Positions 34,186 through 42,782 of a stretch of 64,000 nt of DNA are shown here, one piece after another. A program made the position numbers and the translations under genes. Source of the DNA: SAR202 cluster bacterium bin22 (GTDB taxonomy: Bacteria > Chloroflexota > Dehalococcoidia > Lucifugimonadales > UBA3495); the NCBI GenBank assembly GCA_002238505.1, contig MPMM01000001.1, forward strand, positions 62,001-126,000. Reading direction: 5' to 3'. Each line of letters begins with the position of its first letter. Position 1 is the first letter of the stretch. Under the pieces are notes generated by a model. The model had not been told where the DNA came from. It saw only the letters and a list, made by a program, of their open reading frames with translations, and ran no database searches.

Positions 34186-35181
34186 ATGCGCAGTATAGAT
34201 ATACATGCCCATATTGCTCCGGCGGCGGCATCTCATCTGCCGGAGGGGCAAACCTGGCACGGCTTTACCCGCCAGGAGATGAAGGGGAGACAGTTCCTGG
34301 TGCAGGGGGACAAGCGACAGTGGCTGCACCCCGCTTATTCCCTGACGGCTGATGAACGTATTGCCTATATGGATTCGGTCAATGTGGATGTGCATGTGCT
34401 GACCACGTGGGTGGGTATGTATAACTACGACCTGCCAGGTGACGTGGGGGCCGGAATAGCCCGGGAGTGCAATGATTATGTCGCTGACCTGACGCGGTCC
34501 CATCCAGAACGGTTTGCGGGTATGGCTACGCTGCCGATGCAGGACGTGAACGCCGCAGTTGCCGAACTTGAACGCTCGGTGAACGAATTGGGCCTGAAGG
34601 GAGCCCAGATAGCCGATCACGTCAACAACAAGACCCTGGATCACGAGGACTTCTTACCCTTCTGGTCAGCTGCGGAGCAGCTTGGCGCGATGATTTTCTT
34701 CCACCAGGAGGGCGACGACACCATAGTGAAGCCCCGGGATACCAAGGGGTGGGCTATCGACAATTCAATCGGGAATCTGTCTGACCGGGTGGTGACTTTT
34801 GCCACCCTGGTGTTTGGCGGCGTGCTGGACCGGTTTCCTGACCTGAAGGTGTGCCTGGCCCACGGCGGCGGCTTTACGTGCTTTGGGGCAGGACGGATGG
34901 ACCGGGGCTGGCAGGTCCGGTCTGAAGCGCGGGAGCTGGGAGCCAACATCCCCAGCACTTACCTGAACAAGGTCTATTATGACTGCCTGACCCACAGCGA
35001 AGCGGTGCTGCGGTACATGATCGACTCAGTCGGGATTGACCGCATTTTCCTGGGCAGCGACTACCCTTACGACATGGGAATCGATGAGCCTACGGAATGG
35101 GTTAACAGCCTGGAGAGCCTGAGCCAGGACGAGAAGGAAGCTATTCTGTGGAAGAACCTGGAGAGGGTGCTGGGAGTGTAG
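34186..35181 (+). CDS. amidohydrolase-2 family protein, array member 5 (divergent)
   Basis: 331 residues, the most divergent copy. The metal site is conserved (IDIHAH, FFHQEGD, LAHGGGF), but the Asp motif reads LGSDYPYDM, closer to canonical ACMSD, instead of the GTDWP of members 1-4. An extra stretch of about 12 residues follows strand 1 (MKGRQFLVQGDKRQW). GAQIADHVNNKTLDHEDFLPFWSAAEQ is altered from the shared GAMI block. The ATG at 34186 has AGGAG eight bases before it. The frame is also open further upstream, but that part overlaps member 4. It probably has a different substrate from the first four. Confidence 0.9.
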   Translation: MRSIDIHAHIAPAAASHLPEGQTWHGFTRQEMKGRQFLVQGDKRQWLHPAYSLTADERIAYMDSVNVDVHVLTTWVGMYNYDLPGDVGAGIARECNDYVADLTRSHPERFAGMATLPMQDVNAAVAELERSVNELGLKGAQIADHVNNKTLDHEDFLPFWSAAEQLGAMIFFHQEGDDTIVKPRDTKGWAIDNSIGNLSDRVVTFATLVFGGVLDRFPDLKVCLAHGGGFTCFGAGRMDRGWQVRSEARELGANIPSTYLNKVYYDCLTHSEAVLRYMIDSVGIDRIFLGSDYPYDMGIDEPTEWVNSLESLSQDEKEAILWKNLERVLGV

Positions 35182-35333
35182 CTGGACAAGACTGAAAGCT
35201 ATGCTGGCCTGACAGCCAGGCACGTTTCCGGTGGTCTTTGCGAAAGGGCGCTGGCCTGTTGCGGAGTTTGGTTGGGTGGGAAATTGCTGGTATTATAGCG
35301 CCATCCTGAATATAGGAAAAACGGAGGAATACA

Positions 35334-35723
35334 ATGCTTGAAGATCCCATCAGGCTCAAGAACATTAACCACATTACCTACAACGTCAAGGACAAGGACG
35401 CGGCGCTGAAGTGGTACGAGGACGTGCTGGGATTGAAGCAAATTCCCAAGATGGTCAACAGCGACCACCTTTACTGGCTGCAACTGCCCAGTGGCGCCAT
35501 GGTACATATCATCGAAAATCCAGAGGCGCCTTCCGCGCCGTCTCACCACACGGCCTTTGAAGTGGACGACATTGAGGCCTCCCACCAGTATTTCAATGGC
35601 AAGGGCATTGAGACCACGGACATTCAAACGCGGAACGACGGCCAGCGGGCCTTCTACATTAACGACCTGGACGGTAACCGGATAGAGCTATGCACGGTTT
35701 CCGGATTCGGCGTGCTGGTGTAA
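35334..35723 (+). CDS. VOC-superfamily (glyoxalase/bleomycin-resistance-like) protein
   Basis: 129-residue single-domain VOC metalloprotein. Putative metal ligands are His13 (NINHITYNV), His71/72 (SHHTAFEV) and Glu118 (NRIELCTV). GGAGG is seven bases from the ATG. It follows the amidohydrolase array by 152 bases and precedes an FAH-family hydrolase by 65 bases on the same strand. VOC plus FAH pairs are common in ring-cleavage and maleylpyruvate-type pathways, so a catabolic role is favoured over antibiotic resistance. The substrate is not known. Confidence 0.85.
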   Translation: MLEDPIRLKNINHITYNVKDKDAALKWYEDVLGLKQIPKMVNSDHLYWLQLPSGAMVHIIENPEAPSAPSHHTAFEVDDIEASHQYFNGKGIETTDIQTRNDGQRAFYINDLDGNRIELCTVSGFGVLV

Positions 35724-35788
35724 CCGACTCTTGAGCCGCAAGATTCTGAGCTAATTTCCGAGGCCCTCTCGGAGAAGGAGAACAGGGT

Positions 35789-36712
35789 ATGAAGCTTGCC
35801 TTTTTTGACGATTTCAAGCTGGGCGTGGTCAAAGGCGACAACGTGGTGGACGTTTCGTCCGCAGTGAGTGGCGTGCCCCACACCTCGCCTCATGACCTGA
35901 TAAACCGGGTGATCGAGGGGTTTGACGGCCATCGGGCTGGCATCGAGGCTATAGTCAATGCCGAAGCCGGGAGTCCCCTGAGCTCGGTGCAATTGCGCCC
36001 GCCACTGCCCAAGCCGTACACCATTGTGTGCATGGCGGTCAATTACATGGAAGACGGCACCCGCGACGAACCAGCGCCGATTAATGCCTTCCTGAAGTCG
36101 CCGCACTGTGTCGTTGGTCCAAACGACACGGTGGTGCTGCCCGACATTCCCGCTACCATCTTTGAGTTCGAGGCGGAGATGGCCTTTGTTATCGGCAAGC
36201 GGGCGGAGTTCGTAAAGCAGGAAGACGCATATGATTACATCTTCGGCTACCTGAACTTCATTGACGGGTCAGCCCGCGGCGTGCTGCCGCCGGGCAATAC
36301 CTTCTACCAGATGAAGTCCCGCGCGACCTTCTGCCCCATTGGTCCGTATATAGTAACGGCTGATGAGTTTACCGATCCCTTGAACCGGCAGGTGGTGCTG
36401 AAGGTCAATGGCGAAGTGAAGCAGAACTACAATACCGACGATATGGCCCACAAGATTCCGAGGATCATGGAATGGGTCACGTCCATACATCCCCTGGAGC
36501 CGGGCGACATCGTGGCGACGGGCACGAACCACCGCGGCCTTAGCGCCCTGATGGACGGGGACGTTCTGGACCTGGAGTGCGAGGGGCTGGGCAACCTGCA
36601 CCTCAACTTCAAGGATGACTTGAAGCGTACGTGGGCGAGGGAAACCCGGCTGGACCGCCAGAGCCAGGGGCATGACACGACGACTCCCCAGCTGACGGGC
36701 AAGTACGCCTAG
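35789..36712 (+). CDS. fumarylacetoacetate hydrolase (FAH)-family protein
   Basis: 307-residue member of the FAH/HpaG fold, which hydrolyses, decarboxylates or isomerises beta-diketo or 2-oxo acids from aromatic degradation. Metal ligands are Glu128 and Glu130 (FEFEAEMAFVIG) and Asp159 (NFIDGSARG). The canonical active-site block continues with PPGNTFYQMKSRATFCPIGPYIV, then MDGDVLDLECEGLGNLHLNFKDD. GDIVATGTNHRG replaces the usual GDVILTGTPxGVG. A good GGAG leader is seen (GGAGAAGGAG). It is the last gene before a strong terminator and tRNA-Arg. With the HpaI aldolase (23865) it could form the last steps of a meta-type pathway. Confidence 0.9.
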   Translation: MKLAFFDDFKLGVVKGDNVVDVSSAVSGVPHTSPHDLINRVIEGFDGHRAGIEAIVNAEAGSPLSSVQLRPPLPKPYTIVCMAVNYMEDGTRDEPAPINAFLKSPHCVVGPNDTVVLPDIPATIFEFEAEMAFVIGKRAEFVKQEDAYDYIFGYLNFIDGSARGVLPPGNTFYQMKSRATFCPIGPYIVTADEFTDPLNRQVVLKVNGEVKQNYNTDDMAHKIPRIMEWVTSIHPLEPGDIVATGTNHRGLSALMDGDVLDLECEGLGNLHLNFKDDLKRTWARETRLDRQSQGHDTTTPQLTGKYA

Positions 36713-36754
36713 CGCTTGCGCGCCGGGTGGCCCCAAGAGTAGCCAGTGAATAAG

Positions 36755-36794
36755 CAACAGGCCTCCGGTTAAGTTCCGGAGGCCTGTTGTATTT
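36755..36794 (+). terminator. rho-independent terminator after the FAH-family gene
   Basis: Perfect 14-to-15-base stem (CAACAGGCCTCCGG with CCGGAGGCCTGTTG, 36755-36768 and 36776-36789, loop TTAAGTT), followed by TATTTC. It closes the catabolic block. Confidence 0.88.
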
Positions 36795-36861
36795 CATGGC
36801 TGGCAACAGGTTGTGTGGCGAAATCGCTGATGGCGTCTGTTGGCAAAGGTGGGAGAGGAAG

Positions 36862-36937
36862 TGGCGTCCCAGGCAGGATTCGAACCCGCGACCCGCTGCT
36901 TAGAAGGCAGCCGCTCTATCCACTGAGCTACTGGGAC
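36862..36937 (-). tRNA. tRNA-Arg (anticodon UCU), CCA encoded
   Basis: Read on the minus strand, the acceptor stem GTCCCAG/CTGGGAC, D arm GCTCAGTGGATAGAGC, anticodon arm GCTGC-CTTCTAA-GCAGC and T arm GCGGG-TTCGAAT-CCTGC form a complete cloverleaf. The loop CTTCTAA gives anticodon TCT, reading AGA and AGG. The 3' CCA is encoded after discriminator G (36862-36864). The plus-strand sequence translates to a well-known spurious arginine-rich peptide, which is not a gene. Confidence 0.95.
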
Positions 36938-37094
36938 TCTGGTGTGTCCGAAATCGGGATTGAAACGGACCGGACCGGCCTTTCAATCTTACGAAGCCCT
37001 TAATTGGGTGTCAAGGCAGCCGGCGTTAGGATAGAATAGTGGGGCCGAGTGAGAGATGCGGCCTTGCAAGAGGATCAGGAGAAGCAAACCGAGT

Positions 37095-37502
37095 ATGGTT
37101 CAGGACAATCAGCCAATCCGCGTGCTGGTAGCCAAGCCGGGCTTGGACGGCCATGACCGAGGGGCCAAGGTAATAGCCCGGGCATTGCGGGACGCGGGGA
37201 TGGAGGTCATTTACACTGGCATCCGACAAACGCCGGAGATGATAGTGCAGGCGGCGGTACAGGAGGATGTGGAAGTTCTGGGATTGAGCATACTGTCCGG
37301 CGCGCACATGGAGTTGATGCCGGAGATTATGCGTCTGCTCAGCGAACAGGACATGGAGGATGTGCTGGTTGTGCTGGGAGGAATAATTCCGGAAGAAGAC
37401 CGGCAGCCGCTTTCTGATATTGGCATTGATGCCGTGTTTGGGCCCGGGGCATCGACCCAGGGCATCGTTGACTATATTCACGAGGAAAGGCGGAGGACGT
37501 GA
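37095..37502 (+). CDS. methylmalonyl-CoA mutase, B12-binding small subunit
   Basis: 135-residue cobalamin-binding subunit of the methylmalonyl-CoA mutase type. The B12 ligand motif DxHxxG is Asp18-Gly-His20-Asp-Arg-Gly23 (LDGHDRG). The other conserved loop features SILSGAH and LGGIIPEED are also present. It is the small partner of a heteromeric mutase; the matching large subunit gene is at 50077-51741 on the other strand, and together they interconvert methylmalonyl-CoA and succinyl-CoA. The ATG at 37095 is chosen as the first Met of the domain, with AGGAG at a rather long spacing. The frame is open upstream to 37056. No meaB/argK chaperone gene is nearby. Confidence 0.9.
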   Translation: MVQDNQPIRVLVAKPGLDGHDRGAKVIARALRDAGMEVIYTGIRQTPEMIVQAAVQEDVEVLGLSILSGAHMELMPEIMRLLSEQDMEDVLVVLGGIIPEEDRQPLSDIGIDAVFGPGASTQGIVDYIHEERRRT

Positions 37503-37639
37503 CTCTGCCAGCAATTGTGGGCGGCTGTCCTGCGCCGGCGGGTTACTTGTACGTGCGGACCTGCGTCCTGATTTGGGTCGCGGCTGTTGGCAGGGCAATG
37601 TGAAAGTTTCGTTAAAGGAACAGGATGAGGCTTCCGGGC

Positions 37640-37670
37640 TTGACAGTCACCCGAGTACGGCACGTATAAT
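37640..37670 (+). promoter_or_regulatory. promoter of the DUF177-rpmF-fabD-nusB-acpP operon
   Basis: Consensus TTGACA (37640-37645) and consensus TATAAT (37665-37670), but with a 19-base spacer, longer than optimal. It lies about 90 bases before the first gene. Confidence 0.6.
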
Positions 37671-37762
37671 TTACCCTAATTTGCTGGGCCGGCGTAATAG
37701 TCGGCTTTAGTTTCTTATACCCAGGTATGGCAGACCGTTCCCGGGCCCGACTTTAACAATTG

Positions 37763-38284
37763 ATGCAATACAACGTAGCGCAATTACTCAAGGAATCTAC
37801 CGGAGCAGTTCGGCGGGTCGTGGTAGAAGGGGAACTGGCATTGCCGGAGGGCACGTCAGCCTTCTATGATGGCAGGATAGAGTTGCTGAGAACCCATCAG
37901 GGACTGCTGGTCAGGGGTACGGTTGCTGCTACGGCGCCCCTGGGCTGCGGCAGATGCCTGAATGATTTTGCCAGCCCCTGCCACATAGAGGTGGAGGAAG
38001 AGTTTTTCCCGGTGGTAGATGTCAATACCGGCAGGCGAACGGAAATGCCGTGGGACTATGACGGAACCACCATTGATGAAAGCCACGTCCTGGATTTGTC
38101 CGAGGTATTACGGCAGTGCACCATAGCGGCCCAGCCTATAAAGCCGCTTTGCAGCGAGGATTGCCAGGGGCTTTGCCAGGAATGCGGCGTGGACCTGAAC
38201 GAGAGCGAATGCGTGTGTGGCGGCGCTGCCATAGATCCCCGGTGGGAAGCGCTGGCAGCCTTGCTTAAACAGCCAGAAAGTTGA
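37763..38284 (+). CDS. YceD/DUF177-family protein
   Basis: 173-residue member of the DUF177 family, which is regularly encoded directly before rpmF and is linked to 23S rRNA/ribosome assembly. The fold's signature is visible: LPLG-type CGRCLNDFASPC with its Cys pair, the EEEFFPV acidic strand, then LRQCTIAAQPIKPLCSEDCQGLCQECGVDLNESECVCG, a Cys-rich C-terminus. The usual D..R.L/E..L motifs are partly altered. ATG at 37763 or TTG at 37760 could start it; neither has a clear ribosome binding site. rpmF begins 14 bases downstream. Confidence 0.85.
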   Translation: MQYNVAQLLKESTGAVRRVVVEGELALPEGTSAFYDGRIELLRTHQGLLVRGTVAATAPLGCGRCLNDFASPCHIEVEEEFFPVVDVNTGRRTEMPWDYDGTTIDESHVLDLSEVLRQCTIAAQPIKPLCSEDCQGLCQECGVDLNESECVCGGAAIDPRWEALAALLKQPES

Positions 38285-38298
38285 GAGGAACCTGAACC

Positions 38299-38481
38299 AT
38301 GGGTGCAGTACCAAACAAGAAAGTTACGCGGGCCAGGCGGGGAAGGCGATTGACTTCGTACAAGTTGAAGCCTCTTCACCCTGCGCGCTGCCAGCGGTGC
38401 AATACCGCGAAGTTACCTCATGCCGCGTGTCCGCAATGCGGCTACTACCGTGGACGCCAGGTAGTAGGCGCGGGAATGTAG
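38299..38481 (+). CDS. rpmF: 50S ribosomal protein L32
   Basis: 60-residue L32 protein. MGAVPNKKVTRARRGRRLT is the family start, and two CxxC pairs (CQRC and CPQC) form the zinc ribbon, so this is the zinc-binding (C+) form. The region after the second pair (GYYRGRQVV) matches the family. GAGAGGAACC precedes the ATG. In the YceD-rpmF-fab arrangement common to bacteria. Identification is secure. Confidence 0.96.
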   Translation: MGAVPNKKVTRARRGRRLTSYKLKPLHPARCQRCNTAKLPHAACPQCGYYRGRQVVGAGM

Positions 38482-38503
38482 CCCCCATATCCATGAGCCG
38501 CAC

Positions 38504-38523
38504 GCCCTTCCCGCGGGAAGGGC
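38504..38523. repeat. perfect 20-base palindrome between rpmF and fabD
   Basis: GCCCTTCCCGCGGGAAGGGC is fully self-complementary, with no T run after it. It may be a REP-like element or mRNA-processing hairpin; it resembles the palindromic part of R2 repeats. Confidence 0.6.
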
Positions 38524-38598
38524 AGTCTTACGAGTGCGGCATATCCTCCGGAATAGTTTGCTGTAGTGTAGTGGCGAATTGGGTTGAGGATAGAGTCT

Positions 38599-39564
38599 AT
38601 GGCGATGACGCAGGAAAATCGAGAATTCTCATATGTATTCCCAGGCCAGGGATCCCAGAGCGTGGGAATGGGACTGGAGCTATACCAGTCTTCTCCGGCG
38701 GCCAGGGAAGTATTTGAAGAAGCTGACGATAGCCTGGGCTTCTCCTTGTCCAGGCTGATCTTTGAAGGTCCATCACGGGAGTTGCAGGACACCATGAATT
38801 CCCAGCCGGCAATTATGGTTGTCAGCATCGCGTGCTGGAAGGCGTGGGAAGAGTATTTGGGCTCCCAGAGTCCCAGGCCCATTTCGGTGGCGGGACACAG
38901 CCTGGGTGAGTACACCTCGCTGGTGGTTGCCGGCGTTATTGGCTTTGGCGACGGCGTTAGGCTGGTACGGGAGCGAGGCCGGTTGATGCATGAAGCATCG
39001 GAAGTCCGCCCGGGCGGCATGGCGGCCATAATCGGCCTGGATGAACTGGCCTTTGAGCACATTTGTGCCGAGACCGGGGTGGAACTGGCCAACGTCAACA
39101 GCGACGATCAGGTGGTAATCAGCGGCGACAAAATTGCGGTGGCCCGGGCGATGGACCTGGCAACGGCCAGGGGAGCCAAAAAGGCGGTGCCACTGAAGGT
39201 GAGCGGCGCCTTCCACTCTTCATTGATGGGCCACGCACAGCAGGGACTGGTTGAAGCCATAGCCGACTTGGAAATGTCGGATCCGGAGATTCCTATTGTT
39301 GCCAACTCCCTGGCGACTCCGGTGACTACAGTAGAGGATGTCCGCAACGAATTGACAGAAGGGTTGTGCCACTGTGTCAGATGGAAGCAGTCGGTACGCT
39401 ACATGGTTGATTCCGGCGCGTCCCATTTTGCTGAATTTGGCCCCAGCCGGGTTTTGTCGAGCCTGATCAGGCGAATCGACCGGGATGTTGAGGCCTTTAC
39501 CCTGTCCGACTCGTCTTCCATTGAGAAGGCGGTAGTAGAAGTCCAGGACGGAATCAAGGAATAA
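38599..39564 (+). CDS. fabD: malonyl-CoA:ACP transacylase
   Basis: Loads malonyl groups on acyl carrier protein for fatty-acid synthesis. 321 residues, close to the usual size. Conserved motifs are FPGQGSQ near the N-terminus, the GHSLGEY nucleophile Ser, the Arg in VRERGRLM, and the catalytic His in SGAFHSSLM. ATG at 38599 is used because GAGG lies nine bases ahead; an in-frame TTG at 38584 and an ATG at 38605 are alternatives. The acpP gene is 0.5 kb downstream, with nusB between. The usual plsX and fabH genes are missing from the cluster. Confidence 0.95.
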   Translation: MAMTQENREFSYVFPGQGSQSVGMGLELYQSSPAAREVFEEADDSLGFSLSRLIFEGPSRELQDTMNSQPAIMVVSIACWKAWEEYLGSQSPRPISVAGHSLGEYTSLVVAGVIGFGDGVRLVRERGRLMHEASEVRPGGMAAIIGLDELAFEHICAETGVELANVNSDDQVVISGDKIAVARAMDLATARGAKKAVPLKVSGAFHSSLMGHAQQGLVEAIADLEMSDPEIPIVANSLATPVTTVEDVRNELTEGLCHCVRWKQSVRYMVDSGASHFAEFGPSRVLSSLIRRIDRDVEAFTLSDSSSIEKAVVEVQDGIKE

Positions 39565-39590
39565 CAGGCACCCTCCTTTATCTGGTGACT

Positions 39591-40070
39591 ATGCCAAAGG
39601 TAATTACCAGGGACCCCCGAAGCCTGGCCAGAACGGTTGTGTTGCAGGCCGGGTTTGCCAGCGATTTGCGGGGGAGGGTCGATGGTAATTCGGCCCTGGA
39701 GTGGCTGTTAGAAGAGAATAGGGTCCGGTCGAAAGACATCGACAATGTGCTGGCCCTTTCCCGAGACCTGCTACACGGGCTGCAGGAAAGGCAGCAGGAA
39801 CTGGACCGGTTGATTCAGAATTACGCTCCGGCCTGGCCAGTCCACTTGTTATCGCCCATAGACCGCAATATACTGCGCATTGCGCTTTACGAATTGCTTT
39901 ACCATCCAGTTACTCCCGCCAAGACTGCCGTCAACGAAGCTGTGGAGCTTGCCAAGGTGTTTGGCAGTGAAAGCTCGGCGAGGTTCGTCAATGGTGTGCT
40001 GGGCACGGCCATGACGGAACTGTCCAGTGGAGAACTGAACCAGGAAAAACTCGCTTCCGAAGGGAGATGA
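39591..40070 (+). CDS. nusB: transcription antitermination protein NusB
   Basis: 159-residue all-alpha RNA-binding protein of rRNA antitermination. The family's N-terminal [13 protein letters not shown], the central [31 protein letters not shown] and C-terminal [26 protein letters not shown] are all conserved. The start is ambiguous: GTG 39585 and ATG 39591 are close together and neither has an evident ribosome binding site. It stands between fabD and acpP in one operon and ends four bases before the acpP start. Confidence 0.93.
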   Translation: MPKVITRDPRSLARTVVLQAGFASDLRGRVDGNSALEWLLEENRVRSKDIDNVLALSRDLLHGLQERQQELDRLIQNYAPAWPVHLLSPIDRNILRIALYELLYHPVTPAKTAVNEAVELAKVFGSESSARFVNGVLGTAMTELSSGELNQEKLASEGR

Positions 40071-40074
40071 CCTC

Positions 40075-40335
40075 TTGGCCACCGTTATTGAACGAGTAAG
40101 AACGATTGTTGTAGATAAATTAGGTGTTGACGAGGAAGACGTAGCAGAAACTTCTTCCTTTGTGGACGACTTGAACGCAGACTCACTGGACCTGGTGGAA
40201 CTGATTATGGCTTTTGAGGAGGAGTTCTCCACCGACGACAACCAGGTGGAGATTTCCGACGACGATGCTGGTAACATCCAGACTGTAGGAGATGCTGTCA
40301 CTTACCTGGTAGAGCACGGTGTCTCTGACGAATAG
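40075..40335 (+). CDS. acpP: acyl carrier protein
   Basis: 86-residue acidic carrier protein. The phosphopantetheine attachment site is Ser37 in [10 protein letters not shown]. The helices before and after match the family, with an extra insertion ([12 protein letters not shown]) typical of many bacteria. The start is a TTG at 40075 with GGGAG eight bases upstream; no other start would keep the first helix. It is the last gene of the rpmF operon. Confidence 0.95.
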   Translation: MATVIERVRTIVVDKLGVDEEDVAETSSFVDDLNADSLDLVELIMAFEEEFSTDDNQVEISDDDAGNIQTVGDAVTYLVEHGVSDE

Positions 40336-40473
40336 TCCGGTCAAGTCGCTTTCCCTAGCCAGCGGTCAGATAGCCGATGCCCGCCCCCGTTCGGCTGTGA
40401 TCTCCTTGACCATCTGTAGGACCCCTTGTGTTTGGCGAATCGCTGTCGTGCCGCGTAATGCTTTGAACTCGCC

Positions 40474-41094
40474 ATGAACAGTCTGGAAGAGATTGCCCAG
40501 CTGGTTTACCGGTGCACTAACTGTGAACTGCACCAGGGACGTACCAATGCTGTGCCTGGCGAGGGCTCACCGGAAGCTGAGGTAATGTTCATCGGTGAGG
40601 GTCCCGGGGCACAGGAAGACCGGCAGGGCCGTCCTTTCGTAGGTCCGGCGGGCCAGTTCCTTGATGAACTCCTTGCCTCCATTGGCATGAACCGGGGGCA
40701 AGTTTACATTGCCAATATGGTGAAGTGCCGACCGCCGCAGAACAGAGACCCTCTCCCAGCGGAGGTAAGGGCTTGCGGAGCCTACCTCGACAGGCAGATT
40801 GAGTTGCTTGATCCCAGCCTGATTGTAACTTTGGGCAGATTTTCCCTGGCGCGTTTCTTTCCCGGAGAAAGCATCAGCCGGGCCAGGGGCAGGGTACGAG
40901 AGAAAGACGGCAGGCGCATTTTTCCGATTATGCATCCCGCTGCGGCCCTTTATCGTCGCGAGATGCGCGGCTCGATCATGGAGGACTTCCAGCGCATTCC
41001 GGAAATACTGGCACAGGCGCGGCAGCAGCCCCTGGAAGGCGAGATTACCCGGGAAGAAGAGACGCCTCCACCCGAACAGCTTTCACTTTTCTAA
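40474..41094 (+). CDS. uracil-DNA glycosylase, family 4
   Basis: Base-excision repair enzyme that removes uracil from DNA; 206 residues. The four Fe-S cluster cysteines are Cys14, Cys17, Cys85 and Cys101. Motif A is GEGPGAQED (41-49), motif B contains the conserved HPAAAL (His154). C-terminal extension of about 25 residues is acidic and rich in Gln. ATG at 40474 is used; no strong ribosome binding site was seen. Followed by RNase J after 29 bases. Confidence 0.93.
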   Translation: MNSLEEIAQLVYRCTNCELHQGRTNAVPGEGSPEAEVMFIGEGPGAQEDRQGRPFVGPAGQFLDELLASIGMNRGQVYIANMVKCRPPQNRDPLPAEVRACGAYLDRQIELLDPSLIVTLGRFSLARFFPGESISRARGRVREKDGRRIFPIMHPAAALYRREMRGSIMEDFQRIPEILAQARQQPLEGEITREEETPPPEQLSLF

Positions 41095-41123
41095 CTTCAA
41101 AACTTCAGGATTTTGGAACCGGT

Positions 41124-42782
41124 TTGAACCACACTTTACGCGTTATTCCCCTCGGCGGACTCGGCGAAATAGGCAAGAACATGATGGCCCTGGAATGCGG
41201 CGACGACATTGTCGTTGTCGATTGCGGGGTTCAGTTTCCCACCGAAGACATGCTGGGAGTTGACTTGATCATTCCCGATGTTTCTTATCTGGTGGAACGA
41301 AGCGACCGGGTGCGGGGGATTCTGATAACCCACGGTCACGAAGACCACATAGGCGCCCTGCCGCACATACTGCCGCAGCTGGAAGTGCCGGTATATGCTC
41401 CCAAGCTGGCCCACGGTTTGATCGCGGTAAAGCTCCACGAGAGGCGGGCCACGAGAGAGATGTCGGCCCACCCCATCGAACCAGACGTAGATTATGCATT
41501 TGGGGATAACTTCAGCGCCCGCTGGTTCCGGGTGTGCCACAGCATTCCTGATGCCATGGGGATTGCGCTTACTACGCCACTGGGCACGGTGATCCACACC
41601 GGCGACTTCAAGATAGACCACACGCCGGTGGATGGACACACCATTGACCTGACGACACTGGCCCGGTATGGCGAAGAAGGGGTGCTGCTGCTGTGCTCCG
41701 ATTCCACCTACGCTGAAGTGCCTGGATACACTCCTTCCGAGGCGACTCTGGGAGATGCCCTGGACCGGGCCATTGGCGGCGCGCCGGGACGGGTGATGGT
41801 GGCGACATTTGCTTCCCTGATTTCCCGGGTGCAGCAGGTTGCCGATGCCGCTGTCCGCCACAACCGAAAGCTGGCAATAGTAGGCCGCAGCATGGCCGAC
41901 AACGTCAGCATGGCATCAGAGATGGGTTACCTGAACATACCGGCGGGAACGCTAGTGAGCCTGGGCGAAATTCGCAGTTACCCGCCCGAGCAAGTAGTCC
42001 TGATAACCACCGGCAGCCAGGGGGAGCCCACATCGGCGCTGGTCAGAATTGCCAACCAGGACCACCGGGATGTCTCGGTAATGGAAGGAGACACCGTGGT
42101 TATTTCTGCCACACCCATTCCGGGGAATGAGTTGCTGGTCAGCAGGACCATTGATAACCTGCTGCGGCAGGGCGCTCATGTCCTTTATGACCGTATTTCC
42201 AAGGTGCACGTGCATGGCCACGCCAGCCAGGAGGAATTGAAGATGATGCTCAGCCTGACCCGGCCGCGCTACTTTGTGCCGGTGCATGGGGAATACCGGC
42301 ATCTGATGGCCCACGCCAGGCTGGCCTGGGACATGGGCCTGGCAGAGTCGGGCATATTTGTGCTGGAAGATGGCGATGTTCTGGAGTTGAGCGAGAACGG
42401 CGGGAAGGTTGTCGAGAGTGTACCTGCTGGGCCAATCCTGATCGACGGTCCCATCGCCCGGGACCAGGACAGCGAGGTGTTGCGGGAACGCAAGGCATTG
42501 GCTCGAGATGGCGTAGTGGTGGTGGTGGTGTCTGTGGACGGTCACACCGGTCTGCCGGTTTCACCGGCGAAGGTTCTGGCCAGCGGCTTCATGGAGAGTT
42601 GCGAAACCGAAGACCTTTTCCCCAGGCTGGCCGAAACTGTTGACGAGCTGATCCAGGAAAAACAGGACCTGATGGGCGAACCGGACCGGATCAAGAACCT
42701 GATACGGGAAGCTTCCGGCCGCTTTATACGGACCGAGGCCCGCAGGCGGCCAACCATCGTCCCCGTGCTGCTGGAAGTCTAG
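41124..42782 (+). CDS. rnj: ribonuclease J
   Basis: Metallo-beta-lactamase/beta-CASP ribonuclease for mRNA decay and rRNA maturation, 552 residues. Motifs seen: HGHEDH (70-75, zinc ligands), the later Asp in IHTGDFKIDHTP, and the beta-CASP region (GRSMADNVSMASEMGYLNIP, TTGSQGEPTSAL). HVHGHASQEELKMML and FVPVHGEYRHL are conserved family blocks. The C-terminal domain is complete, ending in VPVLLEV. The start is TTG; there is no nearer ATG. Whether it is J1- or J2-like cannot be told. Confidence 0.95.
   Translation: MNHTLRVIPLGGLGEIGKNMMALECGDDIVVVDCGVQFPTEDMLGVDLIIPDVSYLVERSDRVRGILITHGHEDHIGALPHILPQLEVPVYAPKLAHGLIAVKLHERRATREMSAHPIEPDVDYAFGDNFSARWFRVCHSIPDAMGIALTTPLGTVIHTGDFKIDHTPVDGHTIDLTTLARYGEEGVLLLCSDSTYAEVPGYTPSEATLGDALDRAIGGAPGRVMVATFASLISRVQQVADAAVRHNRKLAIVGRSMADNVSMASEMGYLNIPAGTLVSLGEIRSYPPEQVVLITTGSQGEPTSALVRIANQDHRDVSVMEGDTVVISATPIPGNELLVSRTIDNLLRQGAHVLYDRISKVHVHGHASQEELKMMLSLTRPRYFVPVHGEYRHLMAHARLAWDMGLAESGIFVLEDGDVLELSENGGKVVESVPAGPILIDGPIARDQDSEVLRERKALARDGVVVVVVSVDGHTGLPVSPAKVLASGFMESCETEDLFPRLAETVDELIQEKQDLMGEPDRIKNLIREASGRFIRTEARRRPTIVPVLLEV

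Noticed and set aside
36815-37003. Plus-strand open frame with an arginine/leucine-rich peptide (RIRTRDPLLRR)
   Set aside because: It is the antisense of tRNA-Arg(UCU) and a familiar spurious translation of tRNA genes.
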